NCBI GenBank assembly: GCA_900129595.1
Contig: FQWG01000029.1
Span: 1 to 42,939 of the forward strand
DNA from: Flavobacterium frigidimaris
Lineage (GTDB): Bacteria > Bacteroidota > Bacteroidia > Flavobacteriales > Flavobacteriaceae
Length of the DNA: 42,939 bases
Direction: 5' to 3'
Position numbers and translations under genes: made by a program. Position 1 is the first letter of the stretch. Each line of letters opens with the position of its first letter. Shown here one piece after another: positions 1-6,642 of this stretch. The notes below the pieces were generated by a model. It was not told the origin of the DNA, did not search any database, and was given only the letters and a program-made list of their open reading frames with translations.

Positions 1-55
1 TTTTCTCCTCATTTCCTAACCAATATCTCAATGAACTTCCGTTGTTTTGCGGGGT

Positions 56-87
56 GCAAATGTAACATCTGTTTTCAAATCTCGCAA
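56..87 (-). promoter_or_regulatory. Downstream (P2) rRNA-type promoter, reading leftwards
   Basis: On the minus strand a TTG at 85-87 is followed after 20 bases by TACATTTGC at 56-64. The leader GTTCATTGAGATATTGG (about 20-36) lies 20 bases beyond the -7 box, exactly as in P1, so promoter and leader were duplicated as a unit. A run that ends in an A-rich stretch continues to the window edge, where 16S rRNA is expected to begin shortly outside. Confidence 0.7.
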
Positions 88-177
88 GCTTTTTTAAATC
101 TTTTTCAGAAAATAAATTTTCCGTTTAATTAATCTCTCTTGCCAGTATTTCAGTGAACGTCTGTCGTTGTTGCGGGT

Positions 178-208
178 GCAAAAGTAGCTAGTTTATTGAG
201 TTAAACAA
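178..208 (-). promoter_or_regulatory. Upstream (P1) rRNA-type promoter, reading leftwards
   Basis: On the minus strand a TTG at 206-208 is followed after 19 bases by TACTTTTGC at 178-186, a full match to the Bacteroidota -33/-7 promoter (TTG ... TAnnTTTG). The transcript start would be followed by CACCCGCAACAACGACAG and then GTTCACTGA at 150-158, which resembles the leader in front of flavobacterial 16S rRNA genes. The same arrangement recurs 122 bases downstream as P2. No rRNA sequence lies inside the window, so the operon itself is inferred. Confidence 0.7.
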
Positions 209-702
209 TAGCTTTTCGCAACTATTTTTAATCTTTTTCATAAGTCGCTGGTTGGGTGGTTTTTACAATTCAAAGTTTTTTTGTGGTTTGGGTAACTTTC
301 TTGATTTTTGCCTGTTTTGGGTGTTTTTGCCACAAAGGCGCTAAGGCACGAAGGTTTTGTTTTGCTTGCTTTTCCTGCTTTATCCTGAGTCTTATTAAGA
401 CACAAAGCCGGGGTTTGATGCTTTTATTGTTTGCAAAAAGGTGCTGGATCTTCTTTTTTTGCCTTTTGTTTCTGCTTTTCCTAATGTTTCTTTGGAAAAC
501 TACTGCCCTAGCCCCGATAGTAGTAAAAATCCTTTTGTGCCGGTCCCGATAGCTATCGGGAGAAACAAAAGATTGGAACGGACAGCGGGAAATAGCTCCT
601 GATTCAAATTCCAAACCAACTTAATAGTAAACCCGACATGTTTTAAAAACCTGTTAGGTTTCATGGACTAAAAATTACTCTTATATATAGGTAGCAAAAA
701 CA
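209..702. other. Gene-free, repeat-bearing spacer
   Basis: I see no convincing gene here. An open frame at 256-552 is rich in Cys and Phe and lies over repeat words such as the stretch near 328-358 (a shuffled version of the text in front of kdpD, reverse orientation). The stretch holds one copy of the flavobacterial repeat at 505-600 and an imperfect palindrome near 630-662. Confidence 0.6.
505..600 (+). repeat. Flavobacterial dispersed repeat, copy 1
   Basis: Conserved left arm (CCTAGCCCCGATAGTAG, then AATCC) and right arm (GAACGGACAGCGGGAAATAGC, ending CTCCT) flank a variable hairpin, here CTTTTGT/ACAAAAG. The other copies in the window are at 9434-9519 and 33352-33439, in the same orientation. 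In this copy the hairpin loop contains the 18-base palindrome TCCCGATAGCTATCGGGA at 544-561, which is also found at 15378-15395. Confidence 0.75.
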
Positions 703-732
703 AACCCGACAGCTTTTGAAAACTGTCGGGTT
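703..732 (-). terminator. Intrinsic terminator of the flavin oxidoreductase gene
   Basis: A perfect 10-bp stem, AACCCGACAG (703-712) against CTGTCGGGTT (723-732), has a 10-base loop. On the minus strand it is followed by TTTGTTTTTG. It lies about 45 bases beyond the stop of the minus-strand gene at 779. Confidence 0.7.
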
Positions 733-778
733 AGAGGATTGAAATCGTACCTTATATATAGGAGAGATAAAAGTGTCC

Positions 779-1786
779 TTATATAGTATTGATACTATCG
801 ATTACTTCTTTTGTAATGTGGATGCTTTTGAGTTTGGCCTGATGATCGAAAATTGGACCTGTTGCCATGAGCTCATCTACGCGTGCGTAATCGATAAACT
901 TTTTAAGATCCGTTATTAACTGTTCTTTGTTTCCTGTGAAAGTGCATGCGGTCATTTGATTGACATGGAAGCGCTCTTCTTCGCTCATAATCTCATCTAG
1001 TGAATCTACGGGTGGTTGCAAACCTTTACGATCACCTCGAATTAAATTCAAAAACATTTGATATAAACTTGTAGATAGTCTTTCAGCTTCTTCGTTTGTG
1101 TCGGCTGCAATGATATTAACACACGCCATTGTTTTGGGTTTGTCTAAAAATTCTGAAGGCTGGAAGTTTTCACGATAGAATTCGAACGCCTGAATCATTT
1201 GGCGTGGTGCAAAATGTCCGGCAAATGCATATGGTAATCCGTAAGCAGCGGCAAGCGCAGCACTTTCTGTACTTGAACCCAGAATCCAGATGGGAACGTT
1301 TGTGCCTTCAGCCGGAAAAGCTCTCACTTTTGCCATTGCATTTCCGGCAGAAAAGTAGTCCTGAAGCTTGGTAACGTTTTGAGGGAAACGCTGCGCCTGC
1401 TCAAAAAAGTCTTTTCGGATGGCTTCGGCAGTTGGCTGATCTGTTCCCGGTGCTCTTCCTAATCCTAAATCGATTCGGTTAGGATAAAGGGTTTCTAATG
1501 TCCCGAATTGCTCAGCGACTATTAAAGGAGAATGATTCGGTAACATAATTCCACCAGAACCTACTCGGATGCTTTCAGTCTGACTGGCAATATAACCAAT
1601 TAAGACTACAGTTGCTGAACTGGCAACATGCGCCATATTGTGATGTTCTGCCAACCAAAAACGTTTGTAACCTAAATTGTCTGCAAGCTGGGCTATTTCC
1701 TTTGTTTTTTGAAATGTTTCGCTTGCGTTGCTATCTTGTGTAATGATAGCTAATTCTAATATTGAGATTGAAATTGAGTCTTTCAT
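779..1786 (-). CDS. LLM-class flavin-dependent oxidoreductase (luciferase-like)
   Basis: This 335-residue protein has the bacterial luciferase-like TIM-barrel fold sequence. Visible signatures are the N-terminal segment ending RFWLAEHHN, the loop VGSGGIMLPNHSPL, and LDLGLGRAPGTD with an R-I-D-L-G-L-G-R core. These match the MsnO8/YhbW-like group of flavin-dependent monooxygenases. The length is usual for the group (about 330-340). The protein should bind reduced FMN, but the substrate cannot be read from sequence. It is monocistronic, with a TAATTTTG -7 box just upstream and a strong hairpin terminator downstream. The nearest genes are unrelated, so context gives no functional hint. Confidence 0.93.
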   Translation of the reverse strand: MKDSISISILELAIITQDSNASETFQKTKEIAQLADNLGYKRFWLAEHHNMAHVASSATVVLIGYIASQTESIRVGSGGIMLPNHSPLIVAEQFGTLETLYPNRIDLGLGRAPGTDQPTAEAIRKDFFEQAQRFPQNVTKLQDYFSAGNAMAKVRAFPAEGTNVPIWILGSSTESAALAAAYGLPYAFAGHFAPRQMIQAFEFYRENFQPSEFLDKPKTMACVNIIAADTNEEAERLSTSLYQMFLNLIRGDRKGLQPPVDSLDEIMSEEERFHVNQMTACTFTGNKEQLITDLKKFIDYARVDELMATGPIFDHQAKLKSIHITKEVIDSINTI

Positions 1787-1805
1787 ATATGATGTAACTT
1801 TTATA

Positions 1806-1813
1806 CAAAATTA
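1806..1813 (-). promoter_or_regulatory. -7 box of the flavin oxidoreductase gene
   Basis: TAATTTTG on the minus strand fits TAnnTTTG and lies about 20 bases before the ATG at 1786. I see no clear -33 TTG at the usual spacing, so the site is tentative. Confidence 0.4.
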
Positions 1814-2023
1814 CTTCATTTGCTACAAAGCTTAAATTTTTTCATGTTAATAGAATTATAAATTTATCACTGTTAGATATTTTAATGCTGTTATATACAA
1901 TTGAAATATTGCCATTAGATCGCTTGAAAGTTAATTTTATACCAGAAGCAACCACTTTATGATCTTAAAATTATTTTTTCGCAAGAATTTCCTATCGATC
2001 AAAAAGTTGAATGATTTAAAACC

Positions 2024-2031
2024 TAAATTTG
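2024..2031 (+). promoter_or_regulatory. -7 box in front of the NtrC-type regulator
   Basis: TAAATTTG fits the Bacteroidota -7 consensus and lies 39 bases before the ATG at 2070. The nearest TTG (2007-2009) gives a 14-base spacer, shorter than usual, so only the -7 element is supported. Confidence 0.4.
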
Positions 2032-2069
2032 TATCTGAAAATAAATTTCGATCCTAGACTTTTCCTCAA

Positions 2070-3413
2070 ATGACACATAAAATTTTAATTATAGACGATG
2101 AAGAAAAACTCAGAAGTCTATTGGCACGCATTATTAAATCAGAAGGATTTGAAGTTATTGAAGCTAAAGATTTAAAATCCGGTTTCAAAAAGCTTGAGCA
2201 AACTGATATTGATGTCGTTTTATGTGATGTAAAACTACCTGACGGAAACGGGGTTGATTTTCTGCAAAACATAAAAGGAAGTTTTCCTTTGATTGAAGTT
2301 ATTTTACTAACGGCTTTCGGAAATATTCCGGATGGTGTTCAGGCCATGAAAAACGGTGCTTTTGACTATATTGTAAAAGGTGACGATAACGACAAAATTA
2401 TTCCGCTTTTGTATAAAGCGGTTGAGAAAGCGCATTTGCAGAAAAAGGTAAAACAACTCGAGAAACGTATTGGGGATAAATATTCTTTTAATACCATTAT
2501 AGGAAAATCAAAAGGGATCGAACAAGTTATTGATCTTGCTAAAAAAGTGGCTAAAACGGATTCGACCGTTTTACTTGCCGGCGAAACCGGAACGGGAAAA
2601 GAAGTTTTTGCTCAAGCGATTCACGAAAACAGTAATCGTGTCGGAAAATCTTTTGTCGCTTTAAACTGCAGTACTTTCAGCAAGGAAATTCTGGAAAGCG
2701 AGCTTTTTGGTCACAAGCAAGGTGCTTTTACCGGGGCTCTAAAAGATAAAAAAGGCTTTATTGAAGAAGCGAATGGCGGAACTTTATTCCTGGACGAAAT
2801 TGGAGAAATGCCAATTGAACTACAAGCCAAATTATTACGCGTTTTAGAAACGAGCGAATATATCCCAATTGGAGATACAACTCCCAAAAAATCAAATTTC
2901 AGATTAATTGCCGCTACAAACAGGGATTTAAAAACCGAAAGCGAAGAACACCGTTTTCGTTCTGACTTGTATTTTCGTTTGAATATTTTTGAGATTACAC
3001 TTCCGCCTTTGCGCGAAAGAATAAAAGATATTGCGCCTATTACCCAATATTTTGTGAAGCAATTTTCTGAGAAAACGAATAAAAAGACTTTAGATATTAC
3101 TGATGATTTTCTTCATAAACTAGAAAATTATTCCTGGCCTGGAAACATACGCGAACTTAAAAATATTATCGAAAGATCTGTGATTTTAAGCAATGGTAGT
3201 ATTTTAACTTCAGATGTACTGCCTTACGAAATGCAGCATCAGCCTGAAAAAGCTACTAAATCAATGTCGGCTTTTTCTATGCAAAGTGTTGAGAAACTGC
3301 ATATCCAGAAAGTTCTAAACTATACGAAAGGCAATAAAGCAGAAACTGCCCGTCTTCTTGAAATTGGAATTGCTACTTTGTATCGAAAACTGGAAGAATA
3401 TAATATACAATAA
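2070..3413 (+). CDS. Sigma-54-dependent response regulator (NtrC/AtoC type)
   Basis: The protein has 447 residues and three domains. The receiver (about 4-115) has acidic residues D9/D10 and phospho-acceptor D53 in LCDVKLPDG. The AAA+ domain (about 140-365) has Walker A GETGTGKE at 171-178, the sigma-54 contact loop GAFTGA at 218-223 and Walker B GTLFLDEIGE. The C-terminal Fis-type helix-turn-helix (about 405-447) reads NKAETARLLEIGIATLYRKL. It should activate RpoN-dependent promoters when phosphorylated. It lies directly upstream of the Kdp genes in the same orientation, and no KdpE-type (OmpR/winged-helix) regulator is present. I infer that it is the output partner of the kinase at 12178-13899. 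A terminator at 3609 separates it from the following genes. Confidence 0.95.
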   Translation: MTHKILIIDDEEKLRSLLARIIKSEGFEVIEAKDLKSGFKKLEQTDIDVVLCDVKLPDGNGVDFLQNIKGSFPLIEVILLTAFGNIPDGVQAMKNGAFDYIVKGDDNDKIIPLLYKAVEKAHLQKKVKQLEKRIGDKYSFNTIIGKSKGIEQVIDLAKKVAKTDSTVLLAGETGTGKEVFAQAIHENSNRVGKSFVALNCSTFSKEILESELFGHKQGAFTGALKDKKGFIEEANGGTLFLDEIGEMPIELQAKLLRVLETSEYIPIGDTTPKKSNFRLIAATNRDLKTESEEHRFRSDLYFRLNIFEITLPPLRERIKDIAPITQYFVKQFSEKTNKKTLDITDDFLHKLENYSWPGNIRELKNIIERSVILSNGSILTSDVLPYEMQHQPEKATKSMSAFSMQSVEKLHIQKVLNYTKGNKAETARLLEIGIATLYRKLEEYNIQ

Positions 3414-3608
3414 TTAGGTTTTAAATTTCAAAAGATAAATTCCAAATTCAATTTTTAAAGCTTCAGAGAAGCGTCATATATATAGAGAGATCATTTATTC
3501 CCCATGATAAAAATCTCCAGCGGAGCGACACGTAGACAGTCTATAAATATGTCACCCCGCCGGGACTTTTAAATTCAAAATACAAATCCTAATACCTATC
3601 ATTTCAAT

Positions 3609-3638
3609 AAAAGCTTATCATTTTGATAAGCTTTTTTT
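3609..3638 (+). terminator. Intrinsic terminator after the NtrC-type regulator
   Basis: A perfect 12-bp stem, AAAAGCTTATCA (3609-3620) against TGATAAGCTTTT (3624-3635), has a 3-base loop and a run of seven T overlapping its end. The preceding 190 bases hold a fragment of another dispersed repeat (around 3520-3570, CTCCAGCGGAGCGAC) and no gene. Confidence 0.8.
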
Positions 3639-3753
3639 ATGCCTGATTTTTGGCACGAAACCTCAACGCCTTTATTGGCAACACCTTAGTTAATAATATC
3701 TTTTTTCGGTCTGACTTTTGGCATAAGTGGAGAGAACACAAAAATTCATTATC

Positions 3754-4035
3754 ATGAAAAATCAAGTCACCTCAATCTACAAACAAGCGGAACGTTTTGC
3801 CGATATCACCAAAAAATCTATTATTTCAGGTAATATCGTTCGTGCAAAAAAATGCCTGGCACTTGCTGAACGCCTTTTTATTAATGGAAGCATCGAAACT
3901 AAAAATGCCATTTCTAATGTGTATGTTTTCTCAGTTTCTTCTTTTATGGAAGTACGTCACTGCAACATTTCGCATCTTTTTCCCCAAACGCTTAAAGCCG
4001 AATATATCAAACAAGTTAATACGTCCGGTGTGTAA
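3754..4035 (+). CDS. Small conserved Kdp-locus protein of unknown function
   Basis: The protein has 93 residues counted from ATG 3754. An in-frame GTG at 3727 would add nine residues but has no better initiation context. It is soluble and predicted mostly helical, with no signal peptide or membrane segment. Its C-terminal half (YVFSVSSFMEVRHC, then LFPQTLKAEYIKQVNTSGV) looks like a conserved Bacteroidota domain, perhaps DUF7674; that family name is from memory and uncertain. It is the first gene of the run leading into kdpF-kdpA, about 100 bases before the first membrane peptide. Its position suggests a role in, or co-regulation with, potassium uptake. I assign no activity. Confidence 0.75.
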   Translation: MKNQVTSIYKQAERFADITKKSIISGNIVRAKKCLALAERLFINGSIETKNAISNVYVFSVSSFMEVRHCNISHLFPQTLKAEYIKQVNTSGV

Positions 4036-4133
4036 TTAGTGAAATGTGTTTTGTGAAATGTCTAGATGTTTTCTCTTCCTTTTTACAAATCACATTTTAC
4101 ATTTCACAAATCTAAAATCTAAAATAAAAATCT

Positions 4134-4220
4134 ATGTTAATCACTTTTCTTTTACTCGCATTGGCTGTTTTGCTTTTTGCCATTTGTTTTAAATCAGTTG
4201 AATTTTTTGAAAAAATCTAA
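4134..4220 (+). CDS. 28-residue membrane peptide upstream of kdpF
   Basis: This short frame has ATG at 4134 and TAA at 4218-4220. It begins MLITFLLLALAVLLFAIC and ends FKSVEFFEKI, so it is one hydrophobic helix with a short charged cytosolic tail. The stop is three bases before the kdpF start at 4224, indicating translational coupling. It is too short for most gene finders. The single-helix design and position suggest a second small subunit of the Kdp complex or a KdpF paralogue. That role is inference; the open frame and its spacing are direct observations. Confidence 0.6.
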   Translation: MLITFLLLALAVLLFAICFKSVEFFEKI

Positions 4221-4223
4221 ATC

Positions 4224-4301
4224 ATGACTGCACTATTTATTATCGCCCTTGCCGTTTTTGGCTATTTGGTTTATGTATTAATCAAACCCGAAAAATTTTA
4301 A
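4224..4301 (+). CDS. kdpF: KdpF, small subunit of the potassium-transporting ATPase
   Basis: This 25-residue peptide consists of one membrane helix followed by the tail YLVYVLIKPEKF, matching the characteristic KdpF ending (E. coli KdpF has GYLVYALINAEAF). KdpF sits at the KdpA-KdpB interface and stabilises the KdpFABC complex. The ATG at 4224 comes three bases after the previous stop. The frame ends 108 bases before the chosen kdpA start. It is easily missed because of its size. Confidence 0.85.
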   Translation: MTALFIIALAVFGYLVYVLIKPEKF

Positions 4302-4409
4302 TGATGCAGGAAGTTAAATGTTATGTGTAAAAAGCCAGCTGTGTTACAACTTTCATTTACATCTTTCATTTTACAAATCACATCTCACAACAAAAATAAT
4401 CTCAAAATT

Positions 4410-6131
4410 ATGAACACAGAATTACTTGGCGTCATCAGTATTTTTATCATTTCGATAGTTTTAGCCATTCCGATAGGGAAATATATAGCTAAAGTTTATT
4501 TGGGTGATAAAACATTTCTTGACCCGATTTTCAATCCAATTGAAAAACTTATTTTTAAAATCAGTGGCATCAATTCTACCGAAGAAATGAACTGGAAACA
4601 GCACTTAAAAGCACTTTTAAGTATCAATATGGTCTGGTTCTTTCTTTGCTTTTTTATCTTATTGTTTCAGGGATCATTATTCTTAAATCCTGATAACAAC
4701 CCATCGATGAGCCCGGATTTGGCATTTAATACTGCCATTTCATTTATAGTAAATTGTAATTTACAGCACTATTCAGGTGAAAGCGGTGTTTCTTACTTAT
4801 CTCAGATATTCCTGATGTTCCTGCAATTTGTTTCTGCCGGTGTCGGAATGGCTGCTGCTGCAATGGTTTTTACTGCGATGAAAGAAAGAACCACTGATAA
4901 ATTGGGGAACTTTTATAATTATTTTATTAAAAGCTGTACCCGTATTTTATTACCACTTTCGGCTATTGTCGCTACTGCTTTGGTATTTAGCGGGTCACCA
5001 ATGACTTTTGAAGGTAAAGATACCATCACTACTTTACAGGGTGATCATGTAGAAGTTTCTCGTGGGCCAGCTGCTGCCTTTATTGCCATAAAACATATAG
5101 GTACAAATGGTGGTGGTTTCTTTGGCGCCAACTCGGCACATCCGTTAGAGAACCCTACTTACTTTACGAATGCTGTTGAATTATGGGCGCAATTAATTAT
5201 TCCGTTTGCTATGATTTTTGCTTTAGGTTTTTATTTAAAGAAAAAGAAATTATCCTACGTTATTTTCGGAGTTATGACGCTTGGATTTCTATTACTGGTC
5301 ATTCCAACAGTTATGAGTGAAATTAATGGAAATCCTGCTATCGAAAAAATGGGAATTGCCCAGACAACCGGAGCAATGGAAGGAAAAGAGGTTCGGTTTG
5401 GGCCTGCCATTTCAGGATTCTGGAGTATTGCAACCACTGTAATTTCTACAGGTTCTGTAAACAGTATGCACGATAGTTCAATGCCTGTTTCCGGTGCGAT
5501 GGAATTGCTTGCCATGATGGTCAATGCGTTTTATGGCGGTTGCGGTGTTGGGATTCTGAACTTCTATATTTTTATCATTCTGGCTGTATTTATTTCCGGA
5601 TTAATGGTAGGTCGAACACCTGAATTTTTAGGGAAGAAAATTGAAGCGCGGGAAGTCAAAATTGCTGCTTTTATTGCAATCCTACATCCTTTATTAATAT
5701 TATCAGGTACTGCTTTGGCTTCTTATTTTGCCGCACATGATACTGCAATGGGATATTGGTTTAACGGAAATGCAACTGGCTGGCTGAACAATCCCGGACA
5801 TCATGGATTCTCTGAAATGTTATATGAGTATACTTCTAGCGCTGCCAATAACGGTTCTGGTTTTGAAGGTTTAGGAGATAACAATCCGTTCTGGAATATC
5901 ACTACGGGAATCGTATTACTGCTGAGTCGTTTTATTCCTATAATCGGCCCATTGGCCATTGCTGGATTATTGGCGAATAAAAAATACATCCCGGAAAGTG
6001 CCGGAACTTTAAAAACTGACACTTCTATTTTTGGAGTAATGTTTTTTGCTGTAATCGCGATTATTGCTGCCTTATCATTCTTCCCAGCGTTGGCACTTGG
6101 TCCATTGGCAGAATATTTCCAAATGCGTTAG
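4410..6131 (+). CDS. kdpA: KdpA, potassium-binding channel-like subunit of the Kdp ATPase
   Basis: The protein has 573 residues from ATG 4410 (MNTELLGVISIF), close to the usual 557-572. An upstream in-frame ATG at 4323 would add 29 residues encoded by intergenic repeat-like sequence and is rejected. It has about ten membrane helices and the pore-loop signatures NCNLQHYSGESG and GTNGGGFFGANSAHP of the SKT potassium-channel superfamily. KdpA binds and conducts potassium in the inner membrane, powered by KdpB. Unusually, a 15-bp hairpin and an antisense gene separate it from kdpB by about 510 bases. Confidence 0.97.
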   Translation: MNTELLGVISIFIISIVLAIPIGKYIAKVYLGDKTFLDPIFNPIEKLIFKISGINSTEEMNWKQHLKALLSINMVWFFLCFFILLFQGSLFLNPDNNPSMSPDLAFNTAISFIVNCNLQHYSGESGVSYLSQIFLMFLQFVSAGVGMAAAAMVFTAMKERTTDKLGNFYNYFIKSCTRILLPLSAIVATALVFSGSPMTFEGKDTITTLQGDHVEVSRGPAAAFIAIKHIGTNGGGFFGANSAHPLENPTYFTNAVELWAQLIIPFAMIFALGFYLKKKKLSYVIFGVMTLGFLLLVIPTVMSEINGNPAIEKMGIAQTTGAMEGKEVRFGPAISGFWSIATTVISTGSVNSMHDSSMPVSGAMELLAMMVNAFYGGCGVGILNFYIFIILAVFISGLMVGRTPEFLGKKIEAREVKIAAFIAILHPLLILSGTALASYFAAHDTAMGYWFNGNATGWLNNPGHHGFSEMLYEYTSSAANNGSGFEGLGDNNPFWNITTGIVLLLSRFIPIIGPLAIAGLLANKKYIPESAGTLKTDTSIFGVMFFAVIAIIAALSFFPALALGPLAEYFQMR

Positions 6132-6141
6132 ATGCGAAAAA

Positions 6142-6190
6142 GTTAGATGTGAAATATAAATTGTGATTAATTCAGTATTTCACATCTAAC
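6142..6190. repeat. Inverted repeat between kdpA and kdpB
   Basis: A perfect 15-bp inverted repeat, GTTAGATGTGAAATA (6142-6156) against its complement (6176-6190), starts 11 bases after the kdpA stop. The right arm is a variant of text that recurs just before kdpB (6607-6627). It can fold as a strong hairpin and may attenuate or process the kdp transcript, but has no T-run on either side. Confidence 0.65.
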
Positions 6191-6205
6191 AAAACTATCT
6201 CACAC

Positions 6206-6574
6206 TCATTGGTTTGCCAATCTATTTTCAAGGTTTTTAATTAACCCATAAATAAGTTTCCCTATGATGTCTAGTTTTTCAATTAATTGCTCACAATTCT
6301 TCTCCGTAATGAAATTTAATTCTTTACTGAGTAAGATTAAAGTATCAAGTTCCGATAATGATCCTAATGAAATATGTAAAAAATGGATAAATTCTTTCAA
6401 GCCTTTTCTTGCAGCTCCTTCCGCAATATTAACCGGAACAGAAACTGAAGCTCTTCTAATTTGAGATGTGATTCCAAATTTTTCATCAGAGGGGAATTGA
6501 TTAGTAACTAAATAAATTTCTTTAACGAATTCAAAACTTTTAATCCATGAATTCAATTTTTTATGTGGTTTCAT
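6206..6574 (-). CDS. Four-helix-bundle protein (23S rRNA IVS-type)
   Basis: This 122-residue protein matches the TIGR02436/IVP family: WIKSFEFVKEIYLVTNQFP, then the diagnostic ITSQIRRASVSVPVNIAEG, then a helical C-terminal half. Members were first found in intervening sequences of 23S rRNA genes and are scattered through Bacteroidota genomes. They form small four-helix bundles of unknown function. This copy lies antisense inside the kdp cluster between kdpA and kdpB, flanked by similar ATTTCACAT..TCTAAC words, which suggests it arrived as an insertion. No transposase accompanies it. Confidence 0.92.
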   Translation of the reverse strand: MKPHKKLNSWIKSFEFVKEIYLVTNQFPSDEKFGITSQIRRASVSVPVNIAEGAARKGLKEFIHFLHISLGSLSELDTLILLSKELNFITEKNCEQLIEKLDIIGKLIYGLIKNLENRLANQ

Positions 6575-6642
6575 ATTTAAAATAATTATTTACAAAAGTA
6601 GGAAATTTCACATTTTACATCTAACATTTTACACAAAGAAAA

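Noticed and set aside
256..614. Open frames on both strands in the left spacer
   Set aside because: They consist of repeat words and skewed Cys/Phe or Lys/Arg composition, with no family resemblance, and overlap a dispersed repeat.
3650..3735. Calling a definite sigma-54 promoter upstream of the kdp genes
   Set aside because: The -24-like TTGGCA words lack the GC at -12, so only a finding of low weight is justified.
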